64,000 nucleotides of DNA from Datisca glomerata. Lineage: Eukaryota > Streptophyta > Magnoliopsida > Cucurbitales > Datiscaceae. Below the pieces are notes generated by a model, which made no database searches, was not told where the DNA came from, and worked only from the letters and a program-made list of their open reading frames with translations. Both the position numbers and the translations under genes were made by a program. Below are positions 1 to 13,259 of this stretch, in pieces. Within the stretch, counting starts at the first letter, position 1. Each line of letters starts with the position of its first letter. The stretch covers positions 850,769 to 914,768 of the forward strand of contig QANY01011430.1 of the NCBI GenBank assembly GCA_003255025.1, read 5' to 3'.

Positions 1-463
1 ACAGTCATAATCAGATTCAATTGCCCACTCGATAATAAGACTGCGAATATCGTTCTGAACTTTTTCAGAAGAGTTCGTCAGGAGACGCCTCTGTCTTCAC
101 TCTTCGTTCGTTGATGAAAGTTCCGAGACCTGAGTAATTTATAAACATGCTTTAATTTAAAATAAAAGTTTCAATTTATTCATGAGAATTCAATAATACT
201 AATGTTTGAGAAATAACTAAATACATATAAATAGTTATTACACGCTACTTTATGGACATATTCTAACAACTCTCTCATTCAAAAATTAGAAACTAACTTG
301 TGGCAGTCTAATATGACACGTGGCAATTATCATGTAATTTATTATTTATATTAATCAGATAAATATCTAGATATCAATTAATTTTAAATTAACTTATCTG
401 ATCTCTTAACCAATTATCTTATCTGTTAATTAATAGATTAAATAAACAAAATCAAATCATTAT

Positions 464-565
464 CTCATAATGATTTAATATTATTTAATTTAATAAACCA
501 GTTGTTGTGTGTCACTCATAATGATTTAATATTATTTAATTTAATAAATCAGTTGTTGTGTGTCA
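464..565. repeat. 51-bp tandem duplication
   Basis: Two nearly identical 51-bp copies (464-514 and 515-565) lie head to tail inside the LTR-like region. Each contains CTCATAATGATTTAATATTA and ends in GTTGTTGTGTGTCA. Confidence 0.85.
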
Positions 566-934
566 CTAATCGATCAATAATAAATTAATCAATATTATAA
601 CTTATTTGTAATTTCTAAAAATTATAATAAATAATATTATTAATTAATTCTTAATTAATGAATATCACATAATTGACTAATCATTATATACTTGTTCCAG
701 AAAATTAATTTCTTATGCAAACTAGTCATTTTCTCATGTCCTGAAATATTCACACTCATAATTCAAAGTTCCAATAAATAAGATTATTAATTAAACACTT
801 TAACTAATAATTTTATTTATTAATTTTATTATTACTCCACTATAAATATGAAATTACACTCATAGTAGTTACAAAATATATTTATAGAGTATTCTCGTAT
901 AGTTCATTGATATAATTACTTCATGTAGTTTTGT

Positions 935-1034
935 CTTCTAATTATTGGTTCGTAATTTAGAGTTGTTCAAATTACCATTTTACCCTTCTAATTATTGGTT
1001 CGTAAGTTAGAGTTGTTCAAATTACCATTTTACC
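935..1034. repeat. 50-bp tandem duplication
   Basis: Two copies of 50 bp (935-984 and 985-1034), each starting CTTCTAATTATTGGTTCGTA and ending in ATTACCATTTTACC, differ at a single base that I can see. A truncated third start (CTTCCAATTAT) follows. Confidence 0.85.
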
Positions 1035-2023
1035 CTTCCAATTATCTCTTGATCCTTAAGTACCATTAATTCACTAATGAACAGCCAATTTATAATCGTA
1101 TTATAAATTTGAGCTTAACAACCATTTAGTTCCAGAATTAACATTTAAGGGAACCAATATACGTTCCATTAAGAAAGCTTAGATTCCAAATCTTGTAAGA
1201 TCATGTTTCTAGCCATCCATATCACTGAATCTCCTAAATAAAAGTGACTAATCTGTTTTACAAACAAACCTTAACGAGTGAATCAAGAGATTCAGTAGAC
1301 ACATATATGAGTTCATGACTACTCAGAATTCATACTAATCTACATATGATCATCGATTTTGATGTGTACTAAATTTTTATGATAAACAATAAGTTAATAA
1401 AGATATTAATACACATTAGTCATGTCATATATAATCTAATTATATAAAGTATCTTCACTAAGGTGTCAATCCACATCAGTGATCCATATCTAGATCACAT
1501 ATATTCAAAATGCTTAGTGAACCGTACTAGTAACCAGTCATTAAAAATTTCATACTTTAATATGTTGAAGACTATTTTATTCATTATTTATGATCTTAAC
1601 CCTCTCGTACTTATACAAGATCAAAGTTTCCTTAATTAATATGAAAGTTTTAGATATTTAGATATAAATTATTCAACAATAATTTAAAAGGAACAATTAT
1701 AAGAAAAATATAATTTCATTAATTTCGTATTAAAATATCTAAACACATGCTTTGATGACACTATGTCCAACAGTTATTCCTAGGGAAGAAGGATAAGGTT
1801 CAGAAGGAGAGGTGCACTAGGCCTCAATAGGGGATGGAAGGAAGTAGCTCGGGAAGTAAGACGCGATAATCGTTGCTCCACCTCGGCCCTCCCTCAGTCA
1901 GAGCAGAAGAAGTGATCTCATTTTTAACAACCAACACCAAGTACAGTGGACATTGATAAGTCGTGTGTAGCAAACGACATTCGTCAAATAAAAGACCGAC
2001 TCTTCCGTAAAATGTGAGGAATG

Positions 2024-2630
2024 ATTAAAAAGTGATGACTGGTGTGGCAATTTAGCCCACCATTTGGGATTAAAAAGTGATGACTGGTGTGACAATCTAG
2101 CTCACCATTCGGGATTAAAAAGGGATGACTGGTGTGACAATCTAGCTCACCATTCAGGATTAAAAAGTGATGACTAGTGTGACAATCTAGCTCACCAATC
2201 AAGATTAAAAAGTGATGACCGATGTGATAAACTAACACACTAGTCGGGAGTAAAAAGTGATGACTGGTGTGGTAATCCACCTTATGAGTCAGGATTGATA
2301 AGTGATGACTAGTCGGGCAATCGAGCTCACTAGTCAGGATTAAAAAGTGATACATGTCGAGCATTGTAGCTCGTCAGACGAGATTAAGGATCTAGCCAGA
2401 GTAGGAATATCTGGCTAGACATCGAAGGTAAAAAAGTGATATATGTCGGGCACTTTAACTCACCAGACGAGATTAAGGATTTAGCCGCAGTAGGAATGCC
2501 TAGCTGGACATCAGAGGTAAAAAATGATGTCTGCCAAGAACTCTAGCTCACTAGACTGGATTAAGGATCTAGCCAGAGCAGGAATGCCTAGCTAGAATTT
2601 GGAGGAACTAATGCATGCCAGTCACTTTAG
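2024..2630. repeat. 45-bp tandem repeat array
   Basis: At least seven head-to-tail units of 45 bp run from 2024 to about 2337, each starting ATTAAAAAGTGATGACTGGT and holding a CAATCTAGCTCACCA core. From 2338 to about 2630 the array turns into an alternating long form (units of roughly 43 and 46 bp, with GATTAAGGATCTAGCCAGAG). Frames read across the array (1984-2364, minus) only reflect its divisibility by three. Confidence 0.9.
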
Positions 2631-5192
2631 TTCGCCAGACAGAACAAAGACTTATCTAGAGAAGGATTACCTGAATAGGCACTGAAAAAGAGATCATATG
2701 ATCGAGTACCAAAGGAAAAGAGTTCGGCTTGTAGTCTAACTCAACAGGCTAGGAAAAGACTCAGCCAAGAGAAAAGATGCTTGACAAAATGTCAAAAATG
2801 TAAACTCTCAATTTCAGGCAGGTCCGCCCGACTAGACCTCCCGAATGGTAGCATACTTGAAAACTTCGTAAAAAGCTCGTAAGGTCTTTATGACCTGGCC
2901 TCCTTCAAAGAGGGCAACCCACTGGGATGGACCAAGTCATTTGGGGGCCCACTCAAGCTCGGGGTCAGAGAAACCTTGCAGCTCAGGTCACCAGGAATTA
3001 GTAAGAATATTCATAACTCAAAGCAACAAAGAAGCGGGAACAAAGGAAGAATTGAGGTCTTGTCCAGACCTTAATAAAAACTTGATGGAAGTAAAAGTTA
3101 AAATTTCATCTACTCGAGGAATATTTATTACTTAAAGTGCAGCTCATGTGACTACAAAATGTGATGACAAATGAAATAAACAATAGCAGAGCTGAAAGAA
3201 GGAGTTAGAGTTATTAAGAAAATTCATTATCATTAATAAGCAGAGAGGATTACAAATACAAGCAAAGAAAAAAATTAGAAAGATCTCCTCTTCAGGCGAA
3301 GGAAGAACCCCCCTTCAGGCTAATGAAAAAGTAAAAATGACCCCACCCCACGTCTAGTCCTAAGGCTTCCACATCTTTCTTGTACTCTTCTAAGATCCCG
3401 GGGGCTCCGATCCACTTTTGACCGATGATTCAGGATCACGTTGGCTTGGTTTGATGCCAACACCAAGTCGAGCCAAGAGGGAACTCAACCCACGTGCGGC
3501 ATACCATTTCTGAGATGAGGATGAAAAAAGGCTTCAATCTCTCCCACAAGGTGAGCAAGGAAGGAAGCCACCACGACCGAGTTTGAGATGATTCCAAAGG
3601 ATGTTAGTAGAAGAGCTACTTTACCCACTCTTGAAGCACGTTGTAATAAGCAGTTGTAGGTTTGAAAGGACATATGTGGTAAAAGAAGGGAATGGTGACA
3701 CTGGAGGAAGGGAGTAGGTTGTAGCCGGTAAATGTGCTTTATTATGGATCAAGGGTCAAGATCCTCGGCTAAGTTGTAAACTTTTTCTAAGGATAAGGTT
3801 TTGTAACAGAAAGGCTTTGCAACTATAAGCCGGTAACCAACACAGACAAATGGTTCGCCACACAGGCTTATTGATGGAAAAAATTAACTTCAAATAGAAC
3901 ATCAACGATTTTGAGGCACATAATTTAAAAGATGATATAAAGGGAAACAAAAACCATGAAAAGGAAAGCCAAGAGAATCTCAAGAGGAAGACCCCAAAAC
4001 AGGAGAGGCCCCCGAAGAGAAAGAATCACAGTTCTCCCACGAAGAAAAGAAGAACCGGGGGCAAGAACGAGGGTTGGTGAAGGTGTCGATTCTGTAAGGA
4101 AGGCAAGGATGAAGGGAATGAGAAGGAAAACTGCCCTATTATAAGCCTATAAGAAGGAAACTGCTAATTTAATGAGCACTAAAAAGGGTCATGATGGCAA
4201 TCGTCGACATGATTCTACGCCCAATGAATGGCCATTTCACGGGCCAATAAGAAAAAGTTTCGAAAGGCAAACCGTCACTCTAACAACTACATGAATGAAG
4301 TGACACATCGAGGAGTCAGGCTTCATGGTTGACGACCCATACCATCCTTTACGCGCACCCACATGCCATTAATGCTCCCACTTCCAAGAGGAAAGACGCA
4401 CGCGAAAGAGTCACGATAAAAGATGGTCAGGTAATTAATTCCATTTGGTACAGTCTTTCCAATCGAATCAATTTCAAATACAAGTATGGATTACCCATGA
4501 TGAACTGAGCCTTTGGCCCCACACCACATAAAGTAAGCTTGGATAAGGAACATGGATGAAGAAGTCTTCAGACCTGGGCGGACAAGGCCTCCAAGTCCTC
4601 GACTAGAGGCAACTGTAATGTGTGTTTCACCGACCATCAATGACGCGATGACACGCTGCACCAAATAAGTTCATGGAAAAGTAGAGGAATCGACCTTGCC
4701 TGGCCAGTCCTGAAAGAGCTTGGATCTCACATACCCAAACATTTAAAGGACAACAAGAATGGAGCTCACAAAGAGAGCTCAGATAACCCACAGTTTCAGG
4801 GTCATCATTACCCACCGAAAGTGATATCCCATGTGACACCTTCCCACAAGCCCGAATGCCCCACAAGTCCAATCACCACGGTAGAATGTTAGGTTAGCCC
4901 TCTCGTCAGGTCACTTTGAAAGCACATCAATATTTAATGCACGTCGCTTTATGTTGAAGGTCGCGTCCCTCCCGTCCAATCAAGGGCAGTCGTTGCAATC
5001 CTTGTGTCCTGAAAAGCTTCTCTTGCATGCTCCTGAGGCTTCTTCGACACGCTTTATCCCATAAATTTTCAGGTACAAATACCCCCATCTTTGGAGAAAA
5101 AGGTATGCCTTTTATGTCCCCTAAGGAAAGTATGTCAAAATAACTCCAGGATACTAACTTAAGCATCAGAGGCCCTTAGGTGAGACAACCAC

Positions 5193-8100
5193 TGTAACGC
5201 CCCGATCTCAGAGGGTTAAACATACGTGTAATTTCACAATTTTAAAATCTCCAATTCGAAACAAACCCTAATTTTGAGAAAATTCCAAAATTGAAATTCT
5301 TAATTTACCCATGATAGAAAAACCATGACCTTAAATAGCGGAAGCATTAAACTTATTCATGATCGGAATCTTAATCATTAAATAGCGGAAGCGATAAAGT
5401 GTCTTAAATGCATAATAAATAAAACCTCAAAATACTGAATTAAATTATAAAATAAAGTCAAAACTTGAAATCCATAATTCATGAAGCTTTCACTCATCAT
5501 AATTTATAGAACATCATAACGTAAAATAAACTACTTAAATAACCAAGTTTAACAGAAAATATTTTCCTAATTTTTAAATCAAATCATAAACTGAAAACAT
5601 AAATTTCTCTGATCTAACTGGTTATGGCAATCTCTCACTCATGTTTCTCGCCATCACCAACTGCATCATAAATAACTGTGGGGGAATGAGTATTTTAAAA
5701 TACTCAGTAAGCAAACTCACATAATAACATGCATCCACGTGTCATAAATGTAATCATGACATAACATAACTGAACTTGACATATATCATAAATGAAATAA
5801 AGTAACGTACTTGATCATGAAATGGCTTAACATAGCACGTAGATTACACATGTCTCAAACAGAATCATTTAATAATTTTAATCATATCAGGTCTTGGCAT
5901 ATCCCCTAGTTAACAACCTAATCAGAACTGATTACACGTTAACTGAAACATATCATGACGAATTGGGCGACGAAACAGATGGCACACGTTGGGCGATGAA
6001 ACAGATGACACACATTGGGTGACAGAACAAATGACACTCATAGGTGACAGAAAAAGTGAACAGATGGCACCTCATGAGTGACGGAAAACATTTACAGATG
6101 ACACCCAATATATGACCAAAATAAGAACAGATGGCACCCTATGTGTGGCGAAAGCATGAACAGATGACACCACATTTGTTTAACAGAACAAAACGTGAAC
6201 AGTCTTGATTTCTTGTTAACTGAGGGTCGTGGTTAAGTTCATATCTTGCTTAATTACCACTTGAATGAATTAACCTCATAACTTGCAGAATCCAACGTAT
6301 GATAATACTTAATCATATAATGCATACTGATACATATAACAGAATCAAACATGATAACATACTAACGTAAAATCAGCCATACTCAGACATTTATCTCATG
6401 ATAATCACATTAATAACTGAACAGAAATCAATTACCAAAGTGTTAACGAAATATAATAATTATCGAAAAATGGTTAAACAAATAATAAATACATGATACA
6501 ATTATAATATCAGAGTCACATCGTTATATAAGTCAATTTACACAAACATATATATAAAGATAACATGCTTATAGACAATTAAAACTGATGAGAATAATAC
6601 ATTTATCAAATGTGGGTCACATTACAATGTAAATTCACTTACACAAAACATATATATTCACCACCCATACGATATAAATTCACTTACACAAAGCATATAC
6701 ATTTATAACAACGGGAGTCACACCATCATGTAAGCCCACTTACCCAAAGCATATACATTTATCACACATGGGTCATATTACAATATAAATTCACTTACTC
6801 AAAGAATGTACATTTATAATAACAGGAGTCACACCATCATGTAAGTCCATTTACTGAAGTGGAAGAATGAATTAAACATATAATAACTTGAAATCCAAAA
6901 AAAAATAATCACTAAATTGTTTTGAAATAAAACAATATAAACACATTTTTAATATCATAAAATAAAAGAGAATTAATTAAAATGGTGCAAAGGGGTCTGA
7001 GCGAGGTCTGAAAACAATATTTCAGGTCCAAAAGTCAAATGATAAAGCTTTAGGTCAAACGGTTCAGACAGGGCTGGCTCAGACCAGACCGGTTCAGCTT
7101 TATCGACTAGGGCGGTTCGGACTGGTCTGGTTAAATTGAACTGGTTCAGTTCGAGCTGAAACGGTTCAGGACTGAACCAAATGGGTGCAAGACCCAGTTG
7201 CAGAACAAGAAGACGAGAAAACATGAGGGAAAGAGAGAGAGAAAATGAGAAGGAGAGAGAAACGAAGAGGGGAAGAAAAATAGTGAGAGAATCTGAGAGA
7301 GGAAGAAAGAGAGGGATATAGAGAGAATCAGAGATAGACAGAGATAAAGAAAATCAAAGAGAGGGAGAGAAAGAAACAAAAAGTGGGAGGGACAGATGAT
7401 AGATAGAGATAGAGAAATAGAGGGCGAAAGAGGGGGAAATAGAGGTTGAGAGAAAAGGCAGAGAAAGAAGTGAAGAAGAAAGAAATTGGGGGAGAGAAAC
7501 AGAAGGAGAAAGATGAAGAAAAAGAGGGAGAAACGAAGAACAAATGAAGAAAGACAAAGAGAAAGAGGAAAAAAAGAAAGGGAACGGAGAGAGAGCAGGG
7601 AGAAAGCAAAGAGGGACGAAAAGAGAAAACGAGAGACAACACAAAGAGGAAGAGACAAAGAAAAAGAGAGAGAAATTGAGAGAGAAAGAGAGAAACATAG
7701 GGCGAGAGAGAAGGTAACAGAGGGAGAGAGAAAAGACAGAGAAAGAAGAAGAAAAAAGAGAAAAGAAAAAGTTTACCGGAAGGAATGGCGACAGAATGCT
7801 TTCACTGGGGCTGCCAAGGGGAAGAGAAGGAGAAGGAAAAACATAGGGTTTTTCAATGGGGTTCGCAACAGAGAGGCTGCGCGAGAGGGAGAGCTGGGAG
7901 AGATGAAGATTTAGAATATACATATATATTAGGTTAGGGCTAGCTTAATATGTATATGCATATAGTGTGAGTGTGTTTGAATTGAGGAGTGAGATTACTG
8001 AATCAAGGATAAAAATAGGGTTAGGGTAATACTAGGGTATACATAAACATATGGTGTGAGTGAGTTTTATAATTATATACTAAAACACTTTTAAAATTTA

Positions 8101-8243
8101 AAAAAAATCAAACTTTGAATAAATCTGATCTAATTAAAAATACTTTTACAAATAATCTATCTTTAAAATCAAATTTTAATATTATATTATCTTTTAAATC
8201 AATTTTACGAAAATGCCCATTTACGAAATGTCGGGATATTACA
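5193..8243. mobile_element. Solo LTR, 3051 bp, with 5-bp target duplication
   Basis: The element begins TGTAACGCCCCGA and ends TCGGGATATTACA, an imperfect inverted pair with TG and CA ends. It is bounded on both sides by the identical 5-bp sequence ACCAC (5188-5192 and 8244-8248), as expected for an LTR insertion. There is no internal coding domain, primer binding site or second LTR, so it is best read as a solo LTR left by recombination. Its length and the TGTAAC start recall the long LTRs of Tekay/Del chromoviruses. Inside are short repeats built on ACAGATGGCAC (about 5945-6185), a degenerate direct repeat with TTCACTTACACAAA (about 6535-6860) and a purine tract. Orientation is unresolved. 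Confidence 0.85.
7200..7780. repeat. GA-rich purine tract
   Basis: About 580 bp in which the plus strand is almost entirely A and G (GAGAGA, GAAAGA, AGGGAG). It lies inside the solo LTR. Long frames on both strands here (minus 7146-7923, plus 7486-7914) are low-complexity Ser/Phe/Leu or Lys/Arg/Glu strings and are not genes. Confidence 0.9.
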
Positions 8244-8366
8244 ACCACCCCTAGTTCTCCTCACCTTCAGGTTCTTTGTTTGTGTTTTGCAGATCCCCGC
8301 CCAAGAGGACGATCGTACTTAGGAAGGAAGACAAGTATCAGATTGTTGCGATTTTCGACATCAACA

Positions 8367-11300
8367 TATAATATGGTGTATATTTATACCACGGTATACC
8401 TGTACATAATTTTTTTACAGTTTTATAAAAAAAATTACAGTTAAAAAATGGTCATTCTTGCAAATACAACATTTTTTTGTTATTCTTTTACTTATTTTTC
8501 AAAAATAACTATTTCCCCATAATGAGCCATGTGGTTATATCATTATGGGCTAACTTAATGTTCCTGAGTTTGGCCCATTTGTATCGGATAAAATGAGTTC
8601 AATGCTCATAACTACTGTGATATGACAGCGTGTATTTGACCACACATAATGTGTAAAATGCAATCTAATACTAATGACTGAAAATTATTCTCTAATAATA
8701 ATGTGAATGTGTGGTCTCACGTCATGTGTGCTATCATGTCATAGTGGTACTGAATATCTTGGAATTACTTATCCTAAATCAATGTTTAGTTTTATGATCT
8801 ATAAGTTAAAGTATCTAATTAAACAGAAAAGGTCAGGATCATCTCTATACATTATAATGAGAAAAAGGTAAGTCATCTTTGTCAGGCAAGTTTAAAAGTA
8901 GCTAATGAAGTAAAACCACACCTTCATTCAAACTTTCAACATAGTTGACTTGATCCGAGCCAGAAAAAAGGAATAGAAAAATGCAAGCCAAACTCTTAAG
9001 TTCTGTTAATAATCCACATGCTTACATGCATCTCTTTCGTCCATCTTGATTAATTAATTATTCCCTTTCTCTCTAGATACTTGGACCAGATCCAATGTGA
9101 ATACAGATGGTTCACCTTCTATTGTAAGCCACCAGCTGGAGAGGAACTACTTTTGCGTTATTTTTGCAATACACAAATACATTTCTAATGAACAAGGCAC
9201 CTCCAACATATATAATGATATGATTTGGCTAATGGCTTGACCCTTTTGCTGCTCCTACATGCAATGCATTAATATTAATTAATTGAAAAATGTATTTGCG
9301 CACCTTCTAAGGTTTATTTAAAAAACACAAATATTTTTTTGTAGTTTAAGAAAAGATAAATATGTTCAGTCTGTTATATATAATTTAATTTTAGAATAAA
9401 ATGACAAAAATAACCTTAAATCAAGACCTATTTAAGTAATATTGACTCGTACCCGATAAAACCTCTGAAGCACGAAATTGGGTTAATTCAATCATCACTC
9501 GAGAAAACTCCTAAAACACAAAAAATCGGGCTCTACCCAGTAAACAATATAGAAAAATAAGGATATTCTTAGTGTTTTGAAAAACTTTAATGTTGTTAGT
9601 ACGGAAAATGATGTTTTTGAGTTTTTTAATTTTTAAAATAAAATGTCAAGAGAGATTTATGTTTTTTTTAAATTATAAATGATGTTCGTTTTTTTTAAGT
9701 AAGCGTCAATCCATGTAATTTTCCATAATTAATTTGACAAGCACTCGATCATCATACATAAGCTAGCTACGAGAATGCACATAATCAATTTATCTTCAAC
9801 TTTGACATTTTAAAGTGAACTTCCAATTTCCGAGGAATACGGCTATTATGTCATGAATTTATTAACGTCATAATGGAATGCACTTATCCTTACGCGACAT
9901 TTTTTTTATATTTGTAGTATATGGGTTTCCAGTGGCTATGGTGTAACAGATTGTGATTCACGGCAGTTGATGTGCAACTGTTGATGGGTGGTTGAATCTT
10001 AACCATCCAAAAAAATCAAGACGGTTGAGATGAAATATTAAAAATTTTTAAAAAATATAAAAAATGTTATATTTTTTTTTAATGATTTAGACCGTTCAGA
10101 TCAGATCAGACCGTCTAAACTTATTAAACTTTAGAGTCTGCGGTTTGATACTAACGACAGACAAACCAAATCCCTCAATAACTGAGCTAGCTATCTGGTC
10201 CCAAGCTGCTAACTTCCATCCATTCTAAATTCTAATTTCAGATATAGACTAATGGCAGTATTTGCTCCTCAAGATTTGGGTTGTTGAAAAAGGTAGAGAA
10301 GGGTACTATGGACCTCAAATTAGTGCTGAATTAACGATACACAGCTCGTGGGTAGTGTTATAAGGCACACGTTTTCCAATAGAAGCCATGCGTTCAGCGT
10401 TTTCCTTAAACAAACGGAAAGGTCCAAAATTTTAACTTCAAATGCGTAGCTAACTTGTTGTTGCAGTGCTAAATCATCCGAAATACCGACGTTTTCTGAT
10501 TTCTGTTTTTGGTTTCATAAGACTCATAAAGATTCACTTTCCGAACCCAGTACTATGGTACATACCTAAAATGAATATTAAAAGAGAGAAATAAAACTTA
10601 TTATGCAATCTCGTTTAACAACACAATATATGACAAATTAAACTGTTATGAATTTTAATTAGCTATCTAATTTAATTGACAAAGTTATAGACCAAGTTTA
10701 AATTGATAAAGTGACGAATCAATCATTTATAGATTAATGATTTATTACTTATTAAAAAGATTTGACAAATATATATAAATAATTGACACATTATTTGATC
10801 AATTATAACTTAAGATGCATTTTTTAGTGTTTATGACTAGAAATCTTTTTATATATTAAAATAATAATATTTTAGTTCATAATTTTATCACACATAATTT
10901 TATAAGAAGTCCTTTGTAAAGGAATTGCTTTTCTCAACTTGGGATGAATTTAGTTCGTTAAAAGAGAGTAATTTTGTGAAAAATATAAATAGATTGAAAA
11001 ATATAATGAAGAATGAAAGAAACTAGAATCAATTTTCAAAGTAGAGTATATTGTATTTTATGCCTTCTAATAGGTACACTTGGTTGTATTTTATATATCT
11101 TTCTTTACCGGTCGTTTTATGAAATAAAGTATAAATCTAAACAAACTTATCCTATTGATAATAGAAACGTGAGTGTTACAGTAATAACTTTGACTGAATT
11201 CAAATTTTTTTCTGTTACTTGAACTGTCACATCATCTCAGCGATCTAAATAGTCTTGCGCGCCACTGGGTTCCAGGTGTCACTTCCTTGTTCGTCAGCTG

Positions 11301-12780
11301 TTACGTGTTTGTTTAATTGATGACAGTTCATCAATCGTTGTATATTCTTATATATTTAAAAACATATTTATATGCTTGTAAGAATATTTTAGGAAATGAT
11401 AGACATGTATTTTTTATAAAAATACTTTTATATATTAAAATTTATTTCAAACAAATGTGATTTGAAGTAAAACTTTTTAATGAACCTTGTTTCTTTTTTA
11501 AATTTTTTTCTAAAAATTCTATATTAATGCAGCGTTTAAGACAAAATCAAAAGATTCTAGAGCTTTTTATGGAATATAGCTCTACTATATGCACATTTTA
11601 TAATAAATAGTAGATAAAAATTTCTTTCTATATGATATATTTTAGAAATGAGTCAACAAAAAAAAGTTCCAACTAATGTACATATATAAAATTCTTTATT
11701 TAACAACTGAGGTTATACTATGATTCCAACAACATTTGAAGACAGCATTATATTCTGAATAAGAAAATGAAATTTAATTTATTGGATTAGCCATAACAAT
11801 AAATTTATATTAACGTCATAAAATGATTACAGTGTCAAACATTTTATAGTTTTATGCAAAGCTCTATTTAAACTTATGCTCCTATTTCTGATCTTCACTT
11901 TTGAACGGTATAATGGTAAAAGACAGTTATTTTATTTGGATTGTTCATTTGACTTTAATGAACAAGATAAAAATAAGTGGAAAAAATAAGTTTTTCTTTT
12001 TTTACTTATTTATTTCTAATCAGAATCATTTACATTAAAACAGACGACGTCGACTAAAATTTAACTGATGGCAGCGATCTAATATATTATAATATCAATA
12101 AAAAAGTTATAATGTGGATTATCACTGCCAATCATTGTACTTAACTGTTCAAATCAATTAGTAGATGCACTTGAAACATGTAATTTTAGAGGTGTTCACG
12201 AGTCGATTAAACTAATATTTTTATAAAAAATTAAATTGAACTGTGAAGGTTAAAAGAATCGAACCGGACAATAAATTTTAATTTAGTTTTTTGATTCAGT
12301 ATTATTAATTAAAAATTATTTTTAGTGATATTATTCAAAAAATAATATAAAATAAAAATTTATTTCGGTTTAATTTTATATGAAATTATATATAAAAAAT
12401 ATAAATATATATTAATTTAATATTTCAATTCGAAAATTATCAAAATTCTGAACCAGACTAAAATTTTAGTTCAGCGAAAAAATCGAAACAAACCAAATAA
12501 TATATATAAAAAATCGATTAAACCAATTATTTTCAATTTGAATTCAATTTAATTCAATATTTAAGATAATTTTGAACACCCTATGATTACCTCGTAGAAC
12601 ATTAATTTATCTACGACATAAAGTAAAGCGGGCGGCCCCAAACACGAAATAGCGGCGAAACTTCATCTCCAAACAGTTCTTAGCGGACGTGAACTGTTTT
12701 TCTGGGCTACTGGAAACGTAATTCCAACCAATTATACTAATTCTTTATTTCAAATCCGAATTAACCATTTTCATTATGCG
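8367..12780. other. Gene-free AT-rich intergenic DNA
   Basis: No convincing coding region, RNA gene or intact transposon was found. The longest frames (8115-8444 and 11013-11222, plus) have no recognisable domains and AT-driven composition. A stretch at about 9930-10150 (TTGATGTGCAACTGTTGATG, then GACCGTTCAGATCAGATC) resembles the anonymous short repeats common between plant genes. Confidence 0.6.
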
Positions 12781-12784
12781 CGCG

Positions 12785-12790
12785 TATAAA
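12785..12790 (+). promoter_or_regulatory. TATA box of the GDP-mannose pyrophosphorylase gene
   Basis: TATAAA in the context CGCGTATAAAAGCCC lies about 30 bp before a likely start site near 12815-12825 and about 130 bp before a good splice donor (GCG|GTGAGT at 12920). This fits a noncoding first exon. Confidence 0.6.
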
Positions 12791-12817
12791 AGCCCTGTCA
12801 AGTTCTTCCTCAACCAA

Positions 12818-12919
12818 CCTGCTTTGTCTTAAAAAAAAACCAACTTTAAACAACTCAGACCCTTGACGGGAACTACCGTTAAGGTGTTCCGTGGGAAATA
12901 GAAAAGCAAGCGAAAGGCG
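12818..12919 (+). other. Noncoding first exon (5' UTR) of GDP-mannose pyrophosphorylase
   Basis: This is the stretch between the TATA box and a consensus donor (GTGAGT at 12920). The matching acceptor is ATCGACAG ending at 13871, which gives a 5' UTR intron of about 950 bp and leaves 22 nt of leader before the ATG at 13894. The start of the exon is approximate. Confidence 0.5.
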
Positions 12920-13132
12920 GTGAGTTGATTTACTCGTGACTCGCTTGGATCGGGGTTTGAGCTCAAGTTATTTTATCAGATCTAAGGGTAATTCTGCATT
13001 TGGTTTTGTAATTAAGTTGATTTGTTATGCTGTTCTTGTTCGATTCGTGGTTTTTATTTGATTTGGAAGTTGCAAGACCTGTCCGGCAGGGGGTTGCAGC
13101 TTCTTTATGGTGTCTAGCATCGTTTCAAAAAC

Positions 13133-13259
13133 GGCCGTTACGTAGCGTAACGGCCTTTTCGGAACGGTATCGGAGCCCTCCGATACCGTTGCGGTCCGAT
13201 ATCGCGGTACCCTTATGAATCACCGGCGTCGCGGCCGTTATTGCGATGTAACGGCCGCG
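13133..13259. repeat. Three consecutive GC-rich hairpins in the 5' UTR intron
   Basis: Three perfect inverted repeats lie within 127 bp: GGCCGTTACG/CGTAACGGCC (13133-13142 and 13146-13155, loop TAG); AACGGTATCGGAG/CTCCGATACCGTT (13163-13175 and 13178-13190, loop CC); CGCGGCCGTTA/TAACGGCCGCG (13230-13240 and 13249-13259, 8-nt loop). The block is far more GC-rich than the surrounding intron. Confidence 0.9.

Larger units (their letters stand above)
1..1772 (-). mobile_element. Partial copia-like LTR
   Basis: Very AT-rich noncoding DNA. Read on the minus strand it starts at 1772 with TGTTGGACATAGTGTCATC, the TGTT form typical of plant LTR starts. Its interior resembles a copia-type LTR, with short internal duplications and no coding capacity. 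The other terminus was not found and probably lies left of the window. The GC-richer first 130 bases may be the far end of the LTR or the adjoining leader. The end call rests on one terminus and on general appearance. Confidence 0.45.
1773..8366 (+). mobile_element. Decayed Ty3/gypsy 3' region with nested solo LTR
   Basis: This mid-GC, gene-free sequence differs from the AT-rich flanks and carries a 45-bp tandem repeat array, as seen in the 3' untranslated regions of Tat-type gypsy elements. The right edge at 8366 reads ATTTTCGACATCAACA, a typical 3' LTR terminus ending in CA. Removing the nested LTR at 5193-8243 rejoins the sequence across ACCAC. No gag or pol reading frame survives; short frames at 2890-3135, 3956-4144 and 4627-5166 look like chance. 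The left edge abuts the copia-like LTR, which may have truncated it. The family assignment is inference. Confidence 0.45.

Noticed and set aside
1984..2364. 126-aa frame with repeated HTSHHFLI units
   Set aside because: The 45-bp period is divisible by three, which keeps a frame open. No family resemblance.
7146..7923. Overlapping frames of 104-189 aa, Ser/Phe/Leu-rich on minus and Lys/Arg/Glu-rich on plus
   Set aside because: The purine tract inside the solo LTR lacks stops. The translations are low complexity and overlap on both strands.
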